From positions 1 to 64,000 of the forward strand of contig JAFEMH010007491.1 in assembly GCA_022495995.1 (NCBI GenBank): a stretch of 64,000 bases of DNA. Reading direction: 5' to 3'. Positions 45,242-55,372 of the stretch are shown here, piece by piece. Position numbers and translations under genes: made by a program. This DNA is from Adenophora triphylla var. japonica. Lineage: Eukaryota; Streptophyta; Magnoliopsida; Asterales; Campanulaceae. Positions within the stretch are counted from its first letter, which is position 1, and the number at the start of each line of letters is the position of its first letter. The notes under the pieces are model-generated. The model worked only from the letters and a program-made list of their open reading frames with translations, was not told the DNA's origin and did no database searches.

Positions 45242-47533
45242 CTTAGTACAGGTCATATTATCTTACATAATCTTATTTCTGAATCATAAACATCTTTGTA
45301 CTATGAAATGGGTGTTGAATTTTCAAATATATTTTTTTTTCAATTATGATCATTTTACCCACGTAATTTTTCGTGGGTAATTACCCATTAAACAATAATA
45401 AGATTACCCATGGATAATACAAATTGTAATTTAAATATACTACACATTTTTATAAATCATAATTAAAATAGACAAATCAATAAAATAATAAAACAAATAT
45501 GAAGAGTCAATGCAAAATAAATAAAAACTAAAATTGACAAACCAAAAATTTAAAGCAACAATAAAAAAGTATTGTTCTTCACAAATCGTAATTCAAATAG
45601 GCAAAAGAACGAAGAGAATAAAAAATATGAAAACTTACTATTAAAACAAAAAAGAAAAAAATAATTTATTTCCTTCAAAATTTCAATAAAAATAGATAGA
45701 TAAAAAACAACTATGAACACTTATAATTAAATAAATAAACAAATATGAACACTTAAAATTAAATAAGTAAAAGGAACAATTATATCAAAACAAATATTAG
45801 ATTCATTGAGTAGTCATCTAAAGAAAACTAAAAGAAATAACAATAAAAAATAAACAAACAAAAAGAAAAACTAAATCACAAATCATAATCAAGTAAAAGG
45901 AACAATTATATCAAAACAAATATGAACACTTACAATTTAATAAATAAACTAAGTAAATAACAAAAAAAGCATAGAAAATAAAGGTATAGCTTTTCACAAA
46001 TCGCAATAAAATAGAAAAAAAAACAAATAAATAAAATTAAAACAAATACAAAAACTTTCTAACAATACAAAAACTAAAAGAAATAAAAAAATAAATATAA
46101 ACATTACTAATTTAAGAAAGGAGAACTAAAGAAAAATACATTTTTCACAAATTGATATAAAAATAGATAAAGACAAAAAAATTTTAAAAATATGAAAAAT
46201 TGTGAAAAATCTTGTTAAGGAAATAACAAACAGAAAATTAAAAATTAAAGCTCTTAATAATTTATAATCAAAATAAGTAAAACCAATAAATAGAATAAAA
46301 ATATATATGAAAAATTTCTATTAAATACAAAAAAGTTAAATGAATGACTAAACAAAAAGTAAGAAATTATAGATCTTCAAAAAATTTCAATAAAAAACAA
46401 AAAATTAAAAAGAGAAATAAAATAAAATAAATTTAACTAATCCTAATAAAAATAGATAGAGCCAACAAATAGAATCAAGATAAATATAAAAATTTAATTA
46501 AAATTAAAAAAAAGTTATAAATAAAAGAAAATATATATTCAAAATATAGTAAAATTAAAATTAAAACCAAAGAAATAAATATAGTTATTCAAAATTGTAA
46601 CCAAAATATGCAAAACCAACAAATAGAATATATATGAAAACTTACTGTTAAATATACAAAAATAAGTGGAAAAAAAAAGAGTAGTTCTTCACAAAATTGC
46701 AAAAAAAAATGGACAAAAGAGCAGTTATAAATTCAAAATAAATATAAAAACTTACTAAAAATGTAAACAAAATCTAAAACCAATGAAAAAATAAAACAAT
46801 TAAAAAGAAATATGAAAAAAAATCTAATAAAAATACGAAAGAAATGTAAAGAATTTCAAATAGAGTTTCTATTTGAGTTAAGATGTATTTTGGCTCAAAA
46901 GAAAAAATATTTGGAAAATGAAAATCAAAAGAAAAAGTTAAATTTCAAAGAAAACAAAATGCGTATTAAGTAAATCAAGTTCTATATTGTTCAAAATTTG
47001 AAATAAAATGCTATGTAAAGAGTAAAAAACAAATTAGTAATCTAAAAATCACATAAACAATAAGTTAAAATCAATAAAAAATAATCTTGAAAATCATAAT
47101 CAAGAGATCACTCAAAACCAATTTAACATAAAATCATGAGATCATAATCACAAATAAAATAAAATTAATTAAATTAATTATACATAAAAAAAAAACAATA
47201 CAAAAGAACACCTAATATGGGTCTTTTACTAACCTTGGCATGTCGTGGTAACAAAAGATTTCGGCAAATGGTGGCGGCAATGATGAAGAAAATGAGAGAA
47301 AAAAAGATATGAATATGGAGGAAAATAACTTCAAGTGATGGTTTGATGAACATGGTCATTAAACTAAATATTGAATATTTTTCTTGTCTCTTGAACTACT
47401 AAATTTTTTGATTTCCCGGCCATTACCAATAGTCTTTATCTATTATAGAAGATAATTTGTTTCTTCTATAGTACTAATTTATTATATAACATTAGCTAAC
47501 AAAAATATCTATTGTTATTAGATATTATTAGTT
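45242..47533. other. A-rich, G-poor degenerate repeat region, no gene
   Basis: From about 45400 to 47170 the plus strand is dominated by A with very little G. Phrases such as CTTCACAAATCGTAAT, AATATGAAAACTTACTATTA and AACCAACAAATAGAAT return at irregular intervals. It looks like an old tandem array with strand bias. The short minus-strand frame at 47174-47359 has no recognisable product. Confidence 0.5.
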
Positions 47534-48370
47534 ACTTAATAATGGTACATATTCATTATAGATAATGTATATACATAATGTACTTTGTAGATTTATAGTT
47601 GTCAATTACTCCCTCCGTCCCGGAACAATCTTCACACTTTCCCTTTTGGGCGTCCCAAAACAATCTTCACACATTTTAAACTTACCTAAAATGGAAAGGA
47701 ATCTTTACTATTTCCTCCACTCATTCTCTCTCCTACATTATTTTAATACTCACAACACCATTATAATTTACTATTCTCTCTACTCATTTTCTCTCCTATT
47801 TTATTTTCACACTCACAACACTTTCAATATAATACTCCCTCCTTAAAACCAGTGCAAACAGTGTTTGTGAATTATGTTCCGGAACGGAGGGAGTATACAT
47901 TCATCTAATATTGAAACCAAGTATATTGATCCTTACAACTTTACTTTATTACATTAATATGTAACCTTTATATATTCATATACCTTAATAATGGTACATA
48001 TTCATTATAGATAATGTATATACAGAATATACTTTGTAGATTTATAGTTGTCAATTATACATTCATCTAATATTGAAACCAAGTATATTGATCCTTAACA
48101 CTTTACTTTATTACATTAATATGTAACTTTACTTTATTACATTAATATGTAACCTTTATCTATTCATATACCATAATAATGGTACATATTCATTATAGAT
48201 AATGTATATACAGAATGTACTTTGTAGATTTATAGTTGTCAATTATACATTCATCTAATATTGAAATCAAGTATATTGATCCTTAACACTTTACTTTATT
48301 ACATTAATATGTAACATTTATCTATTCATATACCATATAACCTTTATCTATTCATATACCCTATCGAATG
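47534..48370. repeat. Tandem repeat, about 160-190 bp, at least three copies
   Basis: The unit starts ATAATGGTACATATTCATTA (47540, 47988, 48176) and includes ACATTCATCTAATATTGAAA and TTACTTTATTACATTAATAT. The first copy is interrupted by the Stowaway element at 47609-47893. Confidence 0.8.
47609..47893. mobile_element. Stowaway-like MITE
   Basis: It begins CTCCCTCCGTCCCGGAACAA and ends TTCCGGAACGGAGGGAG, inverted repeats with TA on both outer sides (47607-47608 and 47894-47895). This is the Tc1/mariner-type MITE signature. Length 285 bp, no coding. Confidence 0.88.
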
Positions 48371-48603
48371 GCCTATTTCTTACAACTAATTATCAGGATT
48401 CCAAAGGTCATGACCTCTTCAATATCTAGATGACGTGGAGGCTTGAGAGGCTAGAGAAACCAAAAACAATGCGAGGTGTCACAATCATAGGCGTTTTCGC
48501 CTACTTTCATATACTATAGTATCATATACTATAGTATAGATTTGTCAATCACCATAATATACAAATGAATTCGTACAATCATTCCTTTAAAACCAGTAGT
48601 AGG
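48371..48603. other. AT-rich spacer, no gene
   Basis: A short direct repeat ATCATATACTATAGTAT is present near 48508-48540. Nothing coding. Confidence 0.4.
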
Positions 48604-49142
48604 TGATGATGCCCACACGGGTAGCCCGGCCCGGCCCGCCAAGCACAGGCCAAACGGTGAAACGGGCTTCGCCCGGCCCGTCCGTGTGTGTTAACGGGCT
48701 TTAGCCCGGCCCGGCCCGTTCTTGAACCCGATGGGAGGCCCGCCCGTTTGGCCCGGATCCAAGGATCCACGGGCCAAACGGATTTCCCCTTTATTTTTTA
48801 AACAAAATTGGAAATGGGGTAGGGGGGATTCGAAACCGGGTGTATTGGAAAGTTTCGGTGCTACTTACCACTTGGACAGGCGGATATTGGTGTTAGTTTT
48901 GCAAATATTAAATATAAATTATAAAAATAAAAAAACGGGCCAAACGGAAATTGGGCCAACGGGCTTTGGAAGCCCGCGGGCTTGGCCCGCCCGTCGACCC
49001 AAAACCTCAGCCTGGCCTATACCGTCCACAAGGCGGGCCGGACCACGGGCCGGGAGACGGGCTGCGGACAACGGGCTTTACGGACCGCGGGCTGCGGGCC
49101 ATAATTTTGTCCACGGGCTTTGGCCCATTTTGGCCTTCATCA
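48604..49142. mobile_element. hAT-type MITE with GC-rich arms
   Basis: An exact 8-bp duplication GTAGTAGG flanks the element (48596-48603 and 49143-49150), the hAT target-site length. The ends are TGATGATGCCC and, inverted, TGATGAAGGCC. The outer parts are rich in GGGCC, GGCCCG and CGGGCTT in both orientations and the centre is AT-rich. Frames here are translations of the GC-rich repeats. 539 bp. Confidence 0.82.
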
Positions 49143-49150
49143 GTAGTAGG

Positions 49151-49519
49151 CCAATGGTTTAATTAACCTAATTATTAATACTACTTTCTTCAATCCAAAT
49201 ATAAATCCTCCATCCCTTCTTAAGTAATATTTTTGTTTAGTTTGAATGATTTTTAATTAATATTTTTATGCTATTAAATTATTTAAATAAAAAAATAACT
49301 TTTTATTGATAATTTTTATATTGACATATCAATATTTATTTTTTAATTTTTTATGAAGTTAACTAAATCAACCTCAAAAGTAATATTCAAATTTCATTTA
49401 AAATAAAAAAGTGGAACGTTGTTTCGGGCGGAGAGGGGTATCACATTTGTCTTGCTACACAGATTAAATAAAATATTTAACCTTACAACTTACTAATATG
49501 AACATAAATCATTTAAATA
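49151..49519. other. AT-rich spacer, no gene
   Basis: TTTTATTGATAATTTTTATA-like AT-rich DNA. A fragment near 49198-49420 may be a degraded MITE, but no clear ends are seen. Confidence 0.35.
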
Positions 49520-49755
49520 CTCTCTCTGTTCCTAAAAGTTTGTCCCATTTGACTTTTTAGTTAAACTTTGACCACAAATATATGACAAATTAATTATGTT
49601 CATGAAATTCTAAAAATTCCTATTGATTCACCATTAATAATATTATCAACAACAACTTTTAAAATTTCATGAACATGATTAATCTCTCAAAAATTTGTGG
49701 TCAAAGTTCAACAAAAAAGTCAAATGAAACAAACTTTTAGGAACGGAGGAGGGAG
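49520..49755. mobile_element. Stowaway-like MITE
   Basis: It starts CTCTCTCTGTTCCTAAAAGT and ends CTTTTAGGAACGGAGGAGGGAG, with TA at 49518-49519 and 49756-49757. The inner inverted repeats extend to TTTGACCACAAATAT / ATTTGTGGTCAAAG. 236 bp, non-coding. Confidence 0.85.
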
Positions 49756-50442
49756 TATATTTTTCCTGAATTCCTAAATGAATTGAAAAAAATGTATTCC
49801 TTCTATCCCATAGAAATATCACACTATTCCTTTCCCCCCCCCCCCCCCCCTTCTTAAAAAATGTATTCCTTCAATCCCATAGTAATATACATAAATGAGT
49901 TTTACATAAGAATTAATAATAAATGTGAAAAATGTGATTTGTTTTCAGTGTAGATAGTTGAGTAGAAAAGAGAAAATGAATTAAGTAGGTAGTTGGTGTG
50001 AGTGTAACAAACGAATCCCATTTCTATTTTGTTACTTTACTGATTATTTTGAAATGATCAAAATGTGTCTTTTTGTTTATTACTTATAAGACAAAATGAG
50101 TATTATGGGGCGTTTACAACAGATGACCAGAACACTCAATTTTACGCAAGTTTAGCGCAATATTCAGCTCAAACAACGGACGCCATTCTCTACACTATTT
50201 TGGTGTTGTGCCAAATTTAGCACATGTTTTCACTTGTGCTATTTTTTTTCTTTTTTTAAATTGTAATTAATACATTTCTTTTAAAATGAGTAACCTATTT
50301 TTTATAATATTTTTTTAATAAATTTTGTACATTTATTTTGAGACGGAGGTAATATATTAGTTAACTTCCTAATTTTTGTTAATTGTATTATTCATTTTTT
50401 AATTATAAATATATAGAATATTTAATGAAATGATATATTTAC
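49756..50442. other. AT-rich spacer with C17 homopolymer, no gene
   Basis: A 17-base C run lies at 49834-49850. ATGTATTCCTTC..TCCCATAG occurs twice (about 49792 and 49861), probably a broken MITE. GGGGCGTTTACAACAGATGA near 50108 resembles a MITE edge, but the partner end was not found. Confidence 0.35.
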
Positions 50443-50806
50443 AGTAACAAATATATCAGGAAGTCCTAAAATTCGTCCACTGCTTCCCAAGACTTGCATT
50501 ACGACTCCTGGTATAAATATATTCTATAATTTTATTTCATTAATATAAAATTTATAAATTCACCTCTTTGTAAAGCTAAACATGTCATAACAGGTTCAAG
50601 ATTATTTTCAACTCCTTCATTCACTCCGATTACACCTTTATCTAACAGCTACAATGGTATGCTTTTTTTATCGTTATTGTTTCATTTGTATTCTGATCAA
50701 TGGTATATACAATTCATTTTTTTGTAAATTGTAATATTTGTTTGATTATATTTCAGCTAGCAATATATCTAGAGATCCCCTTAATCGTCCGCTTCTTCCT
50801 AAAAGT
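50443..50806 (+). pseudogene. Exon-like remnants of an unidentified gene with a repeated RPLLPK motif
   Basis: Three short open segments have acceptor and donor borders. They are about 50443-50510 (NISGSPKIRPLLPKTC), 50594-50655 (SRLFSTPSFTPITPLSNSYN) and 50758-50806 (ASNISRDPLNRPLLPKS). The first and third encode the same motif, so the gene had repeated exons. The third is cut by the copia LTR at 50807. Family not recognised; a low-complexity N-terminal region of a larger protein is possible. Confidence 0.35.
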
Positions 50807-51029
50807 TGTTGGGATAGAGGACCAACCGGGTTAGACATCGAAGCAAGGGGGAAGAATTTCGTCAGAGGTTTCTGGGGTCAAGAGCGGCCGCGCTGGCTAT
50901 ATGCGCGACCGCGCTCTTGGACAGAAACATATGGCTCGGGGGATTTTCTTCAAGGGCGACCGCGCTGAAGGGGAGGGCGACCGCGCTGGAGGTTTTGTCA
51001 AAGGCGTTGGACTTACTGGACAGTAGCGC
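50807..51029 (+). repeat. Truncated copia LTR
   Basis: It starts TGTTGGGATAGAGG and matches the first 220 bp or so of the full LTR at 51832. It stops at CAGTAGCGC, where pol sequence begins abruptly. The joint lies at TGAAGGGGAG, a string also present inside the LTR (near 50967), so recombination at short homology may have made it. Confidence 0.82.
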
Positions 51030-51722
51030 TGAAGGGGAGAAGCGTGACAAGATGGAGAGAACTCCATATGCTTCAGCAGTGGGGAGTCTCATGTATGCAA
51101 TGGTGTGTACAAGGCCGGACATTGCACATGCGGTGGGAGTAGTCAGCCGGTTTATGGGCAATCCAGGAAAGCAACATTGGGAAGCGGTTAAGTGGATCCT
51201 ACGTTATTTAAAGGGTACTGCTGGTAAGGCTCTGTGTTTCTCGAGCAAAGAAGTGGTGTTAGCGGGTTATGTTGATGCGGACTTGGCATCAAGTGATCTT
51301 GATAAGAGGAGAAGTACTACGGGTTATGTGTTCACATTGGGTGGTACGACAATCTCCTGGGCTTCTAAATTGCAGAAGATCGTGGCGCGATCGGCTGCGA
51401 AGCAGAATATGTGGCAGTGACAGAGGCGAGTAAAGAGATGGTATGGCTGCAGAACTTCTTGGGTGAACTTGGGAAAACGCGAAGTGGTAACGTTCTCTAC
51501 AGCGACAGTCAGAGTGCAATACATTTGGCAAGAAATCCGGCATTTCATTCGAGGACGAAGCACATTGAACTGAGATTTCACTACATCAGACATCTCTTGG
51601 AGGAGAAGATCTTGGGGCTAGAGAAGATATTGGGATCGGAAAATCCAGCTGACATGTTGACAAAGGTTATGAATCTTGATAAATTGAAGCTGCGCAAAGC
51701 TTCAATTGGGCTCGAAGAATAG
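51030..51722 (+). pseudogene. Copia RT C-terminus and RNase H
   Basis: The frame reads PYASAVGSLMYAMVCTRPDI, then KWILRYLKGTAGKALCFSSK and YVDADLASSDLDKRRSTTGY. One missing base near 51397 shifts the frame. The RNase H continues as EASKEMVWLQNFLGELG, then SDSQSAIHLARNPAFHSRTK and HIELRFHYIRHLL, and ends with NPADMLTKVMNLDKL and a TAG after 51719. These are the standard closing motifs of Ty1/copia polyproteins. All of gag, protease, integrase and the RT palm are missing from this copy through the deletion at 51029. Confidence 0.9.
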
Positions 51723-51818
51723 AAGAGGAGGATGGCACTACCATGATCGAGGTGAGCACTAGGAGGACACCAAGAATGAGTTGAAGATGGACACGGTACT
51801 TACATATGTGGTTGATCT
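51723..51818 (+). other. Copia 3' untranslated segment
   Basis: A short purine-rich stretch between the pol stop and the polypurine tract. No other signal is seen. Confidence 0.5.
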
Positions 51819-51831
51819 CTAGGTGGGAGAT
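51819..51831 (+). other. Copia polypurine tract
   Basis: AGGTGGGAGAT lies directly before the LTR start TGTTGGGAT. Confidence 0.75.
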
Positions 51832-52370
51832 TGTTGGGATAGAGGACCAACCGGGTTATACATCGAAGCAAGGGGGAAGAATTTCGTCAGAAGTTTCTGG
51901 GGTCAAGAGCGGCCGCGCTGGCTATATGCGCGACCGCGCTCTTGGACAGAAACATATGGCTCGGGGGATTTTCTTCAAGGGCGACCGCGCTGAAGGGGAG
52001 GTTGACCGCGCTGGAGGTTTTGTCAAAGGCGTTGGACTTACTGGACAGTAGCGCGACCGCGCTAGGCTCCAGAGCGGCCGCGCTGGGCCCGATTTCAGCA
52101 GTCCAGAATCCTTGTTTGTTTAGGGTTTGGTTTGTTCCATATGTCATATATAAGTAAAGTTCCGCCCCAAAACTTATTGTAACACAAATTCTACATACAT
52201 AGTGCAAGATCCTGGCTTGGTAGTGCCCCCAGACGTAGCCAATCAAATTGGTGAACTGGGTTAACAATTTCTAGTGTTCTTTTCTGTTTCTTTGATTTCT
52301 TGTGCTTGGTTTGTGTGCTCTAATCGTTCTTGTAGGTTTGCTTGGGTTGTGGAGGGCCATATTCACAACA
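51832..52370 (+). repeat. Complete copia LTR
   Basis: 539 bp, from TGTTGGGATAGAGG to ATTCACAACA, with terminal inverted TGTTG/CAACA. It has pol of one copy on its left and the primer site and gag of another on its right. It therefore served as the 3' LTR of one unit and the 5' LTR of the next. Confidence 0.92.
51909..52153 (+). promoter_or_regulatory. Copia U3 promoter: three box pairs plus TATA
   Basis: GCGRCCGC cores start at 51909, 51930, 51981, 52002 (here TTGACCGC), 52053 and 52074. All three pairs are exactly 21 bp apart and pairs repeat every 72 bp. TATATAA is at 52147-52153, 65 bp past the last core. The layout equals that of the Tekay LTR even though the elements belong to different superfamilies. 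Confidence 0.68.
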
Positions 52371-52372
52371 AC

Positions 52373-52384
52373 TGGTATCAGAGC
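52373..52384 (+). other. Copia primer-binding site, tRNA-Met type
   Basis: TGGTATCAGAGC two bases after the LTR end. Confidence 0.9.
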
Positions 52385-52426
52385 TTTTGGTTTCAAGATC
52401 AAGGGAGTTGTTCCAGGCAATCAAGA

Positions 52427-53365
52427 ATGGGCAAGGACAAACAGGCGGTTGAGAAATTCGATGGGTCTGACTACGGATATTGGAGGATGCAGATTGAGGA
52501 TCTTTTGTACAACAAAGACCTCTATAAGCCTCTGAAGGGTATCAAACCGGAAGATGAAGATCAGGAAGAATGGGAACTCATGGATCGGAAAGCCCTAGGG
52601 GTGGTTAGATCTACTTTGTCAAAGTGGATTGCGAAGACTACCAGGAAGGCGAAAACCACCAAGGAGCTATTGGATTATCTTAATGAGAGATTTGAAACTC
52701 CATCTGCTGCAAATAAGGTTGATTTGATACGTAAGATGGGTAATCTCAAGATGCGAGAGGGAGGATCCTTAGCCAAGCACATCGATGAGTTTATGGATGT
52801 TATAGATTCATTGACAGCGGTGGAGATCAAGTTCGATGATGAGGTTCATGCGTGTTTGTTGCTAGCTTCTTTACCGGCAAGCTGGAGCGGAACGGTGACA
52901 GCAATCAATGCTTCAGCAGGTAAGAAGAAATTGAAGTATGATGATGTTAAAGACTTTCTCTTGGCAGAGGAAAATCGCATGAAGAAGTTGGGGACATCAA
53001 GTGCTTCGGGATCGGCTTTGGCTACTACTAGCAAGGGGAAGCCGGGTACTAGCAAACAAGGGAGAACCGAATCTAGGGAGAACGTGGTGAGTGGTAAGGG
53101 TAAAGCTGATGAGACCAAGGATAAACCGAAGGTTGCGAAAGGATCTGTTCAGTGCTATCATTGTAAGGAATTGGGACACTTCAAGAGGGATTGCCCAAAT
53201 CGTAAGGGCAATCAGGTGAATGTGGCAGTCGAAGGTGATAATGTACTGGTTCTGAGTGTTAGTAGTACACTAGAATCATGGGTGCTGGATTCGGGAGCAT
53301 CATTCCACTCTTGCGGGCACAAGGAAGAGATGGAAAACTACACTTCTGGTGATTTCAGGAAGGTG
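52427..53365 (+). CDS. Copia gag and start of protease, cut by Tat-2
   Basis: From ATG at 52427 the frame reads MGKDKQAVEKFDGSDYGYWR, then VRSTLSKWIAKTTRKAKTTK, LLDYLNERFETPSAANKVDL and LASLPASWSGTVTAINAS, the gag core of Tork-type copia elements. A basic, serine-rich linker leads to a CCHC knuckle, CYHCKELGHFKRDC. The protease begins with WVLDSGASFHSC, carrying the catalytic DSG. The frame ends at FRKV because the Tat-2 LTR starts there; the stop just after belongs to the inserted DNA. Upstream in-frame codons to 52274 are LTR sequence. Intact up to the insertion. Confidence 0.92.
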
Positions 53366-54112
53366 TGAATGTGGTGCCCAAATTTTTTGTTGGATTCACG
53401 CGAGTTTGAAGACATCCGAGTTTAATTTGAAAAACGGAGTCGCCACGCCATTTTGATTACCTCAAAACTTTGAAAAAAAGGTTTTTACTTGGGTTCGGAG
53501 GTTAAGTTACCCCTTGGGAAGAACGTTTGGCGTTCACACAAAGTGCCTTGCCGGAGCAAGTCTCCCAAGATTTCAGTAATCGTGCTTGCTTGCGTGCTTT
53601 CTTGTGTGCATATGTTTGAGAAAAAAGGAGGGAATGTCCCAAGTCGTCTTCCGGACGTACAAACCATTTGTTGGTTGTCGCTCGGGAATCCTTGGAATTT
53701 TATGTATTTGGGATTATGATCCCGTCCTCATCTTATGACTTGTGATCATCGCATTTTAACCTCGGGACCCTCGGGACTTGCGTGATCGAGAGAATGACTC
53801 TCTTTTGGTCAAAGATGAGGTTCTTTAGAAAAGGAGGGTCCTTAGCCCATCAATCCTACGCTTTAAGACGGTCGAGCTCGTATAGAGGCTTCATACTCTT
53901 TCTTAAGCGATAATCGGAGATATAGGGTTCAAGGTTGTCCCTTTTCTAAAGAAATCGTGAACCTTTAATGGAAGGAACGATGTAAAGATAGGATCTTTTA
54001 CACCGGTCCGTTCCAAGGTTGGGGGATAGGGGAAATGCATGATGAAAAATGACTCTTTAATGAAAAGATGACATTTTTGGGTTGCAAATGATGCACTTAG
54101 TTTAAAGAAATA

Positions 54113-54396
54113 CTCCCTCCGTCCCGCTAATATTAGCACAAACACTGTTTGCGCGGGAATTAAGGAATATGATATTTTAATAAAATGTTGTGAATGTAAA
54201 AGAATGAGTGGAGAGAGAATGAGTGGATGGTGTAATAAATTATAATGGTGTTGTGAGTATTAAAATAATGTAGGAGAGAGAATGAGTGGGGTTGGGTGAA
54301 TATTTTATTAATATAAAGTTTCCTTTTTGGGAGTGTGCGGATATTAGCGGGACGCCCAAAAAGGAAAGTGTGCTAATATTAGCGGGACGGAGGGAG
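54113..54396. mobile_element. Stowaway-like MITE inside the Tat-2 LTR
   Basis: CTCCCTCCGTCCCGCTAATA at the left and ATATTAGCGGGACGGAGGGAG at the right, with TA on both sides (54111-54112 and 54397-54398). It is younger than, or was carried by, Tat-2; the partner LTR is outside the window. Confidence 0.9.
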
Positions 54397-54399
54397 TAA

Positions 54400-54740
54400 T
54401 CTTTATTGCAAATGATGCATAAAGATTTGATTTTTATGCAAATGATGCATTTTTGTTGAAGAAATTGGCATTCATTATGCAAATGATGCATAAAGATTGC
54501 ATTTTGAAAAGCATATGATGCTAGTTTATGGTAAAGACATGGTCTTTAAAGCAAATGATGCTTGAACAAGGGGTTTTGAATGCAAAGGATGCATTTTTAT
54601 TGAAAAGATTGGATTTTTATATGCAAATGATGCATAAAAATGACATTTTTATTTGAAAATGGGGGTTTTAGGTGCAAAGGATGCACCTTTATGAAAAAGA
54701 CTACATTTTTATGACAAATGAGGTCTTAATGCATGCAAAA
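54400..54740. repeat. Diffuse GCAAATGATGCA repeats in the Tat-2 LTR
   Basis: GCAAATGATGCATAAAGATT-like units recur about eight times with spacings of about 30-60 bp. Scattered copies lie further left, near 54084. Confidence 0.7.
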
Positions 54741-55060
54741 GGGAAAGGGGGTGATAAAGATGTGATCTTTAACTATGAATGCCAAGTCCCAAGCAAGATA
54801 TATGAATGCAATGAGCAAGTATATCAATTAAAAGCAAGGTTAGGGCGTGCGAGGTTACCAATTGCTTCCTTTTGCTTCTTTGGTCGGAGCTAGGAGGAGA
54901 GGTTGGTCTTGGATCTTCAAGGAGGAGGGAGGGAGCTTCTTGGCCTTCTTCTTCACCTTCTTGAGTCTTCACCAATATTCTTCACGTCTTGGGAGTGACT
55001 GATTGTATTGCTATGGATTGTGTGTATTGTTGTTGTGTTGAAATGGGTAGAGGAGGGCTC

Positions 55061-55135
55061 TATTTATAGGCAGTCTGGATAAGGCTAATGAAGCCGTGCG
55101 GCTAGGGGCAGCGAGCTAATGCAGCCGTGCGGGCT
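55061..55135 (-). promoter_or_regulatory. Tat-2 LTR U3 promoter: paired boxes plus TATA
   Basis: On the minus strand CCTATAAATAGAGCCC is a canonical TATA box (core 55061-55068). Upstream of it lie AGCCGTGCGGCT (55092-55103) and AGCCGTGCGGGCT (55123-55135), 31 bp apart. The nearest box is 23 bp from TATA, almost as in Tat-1. Both boxes have a CTAATG(A/C)AG-like flank that recurs upstream of the antisense genes. Confidence 0.68.
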
Positions 55136-55372
55136 TATCCATTGTGACTCAGCATTTCTAGAACCATGCAAGGTGGCAAATTCTAGAACCTTCTTCCTAA
55201 TTAAGAAAAACGTGTTTTCTTAATTAGGAAGGCTCCTTTCAGCCCTAAATTTGATTTGGACTGTTCCAGAACATTTCCGGAACACTAGGAAGGTCCGGGG
55301 AATTACCGGAAAACTTACCGAAATTGCCGGGAAATTTAACCGGAAGGCATGAGCCAGATTTGGGTACTTACA

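Larger units (their letters stand above)
53366..55372 (-). repeat. Tat-2 3' LTR
   Basis: It starts about TGAATGTGGTGCCC; the exact first base could be 53364 or 53366 because TGTG is ambiguous without the partner. It ends GGGTACTTACA. About 2.0 kb, including a 284-bp MITE. Confidence 0.78.

Noticed and set aside
40072..45244. 3-bp target duplication of the CACTA element
   Set aside because: The flanking triplets are ACC on the left and CTT on the right; no match, so no duplication is claimed.
47174..47359. Small minus-strand membrane-like protein
   Set aside because: AT-rich hydrophobic frame with no motif, conservation or gene context.
49756..50110. A third complete Stowaway MITE
   Set aside because: ATTCCTTC..TCCCATAG phrases are present, but no matching inverted end with TA was found.
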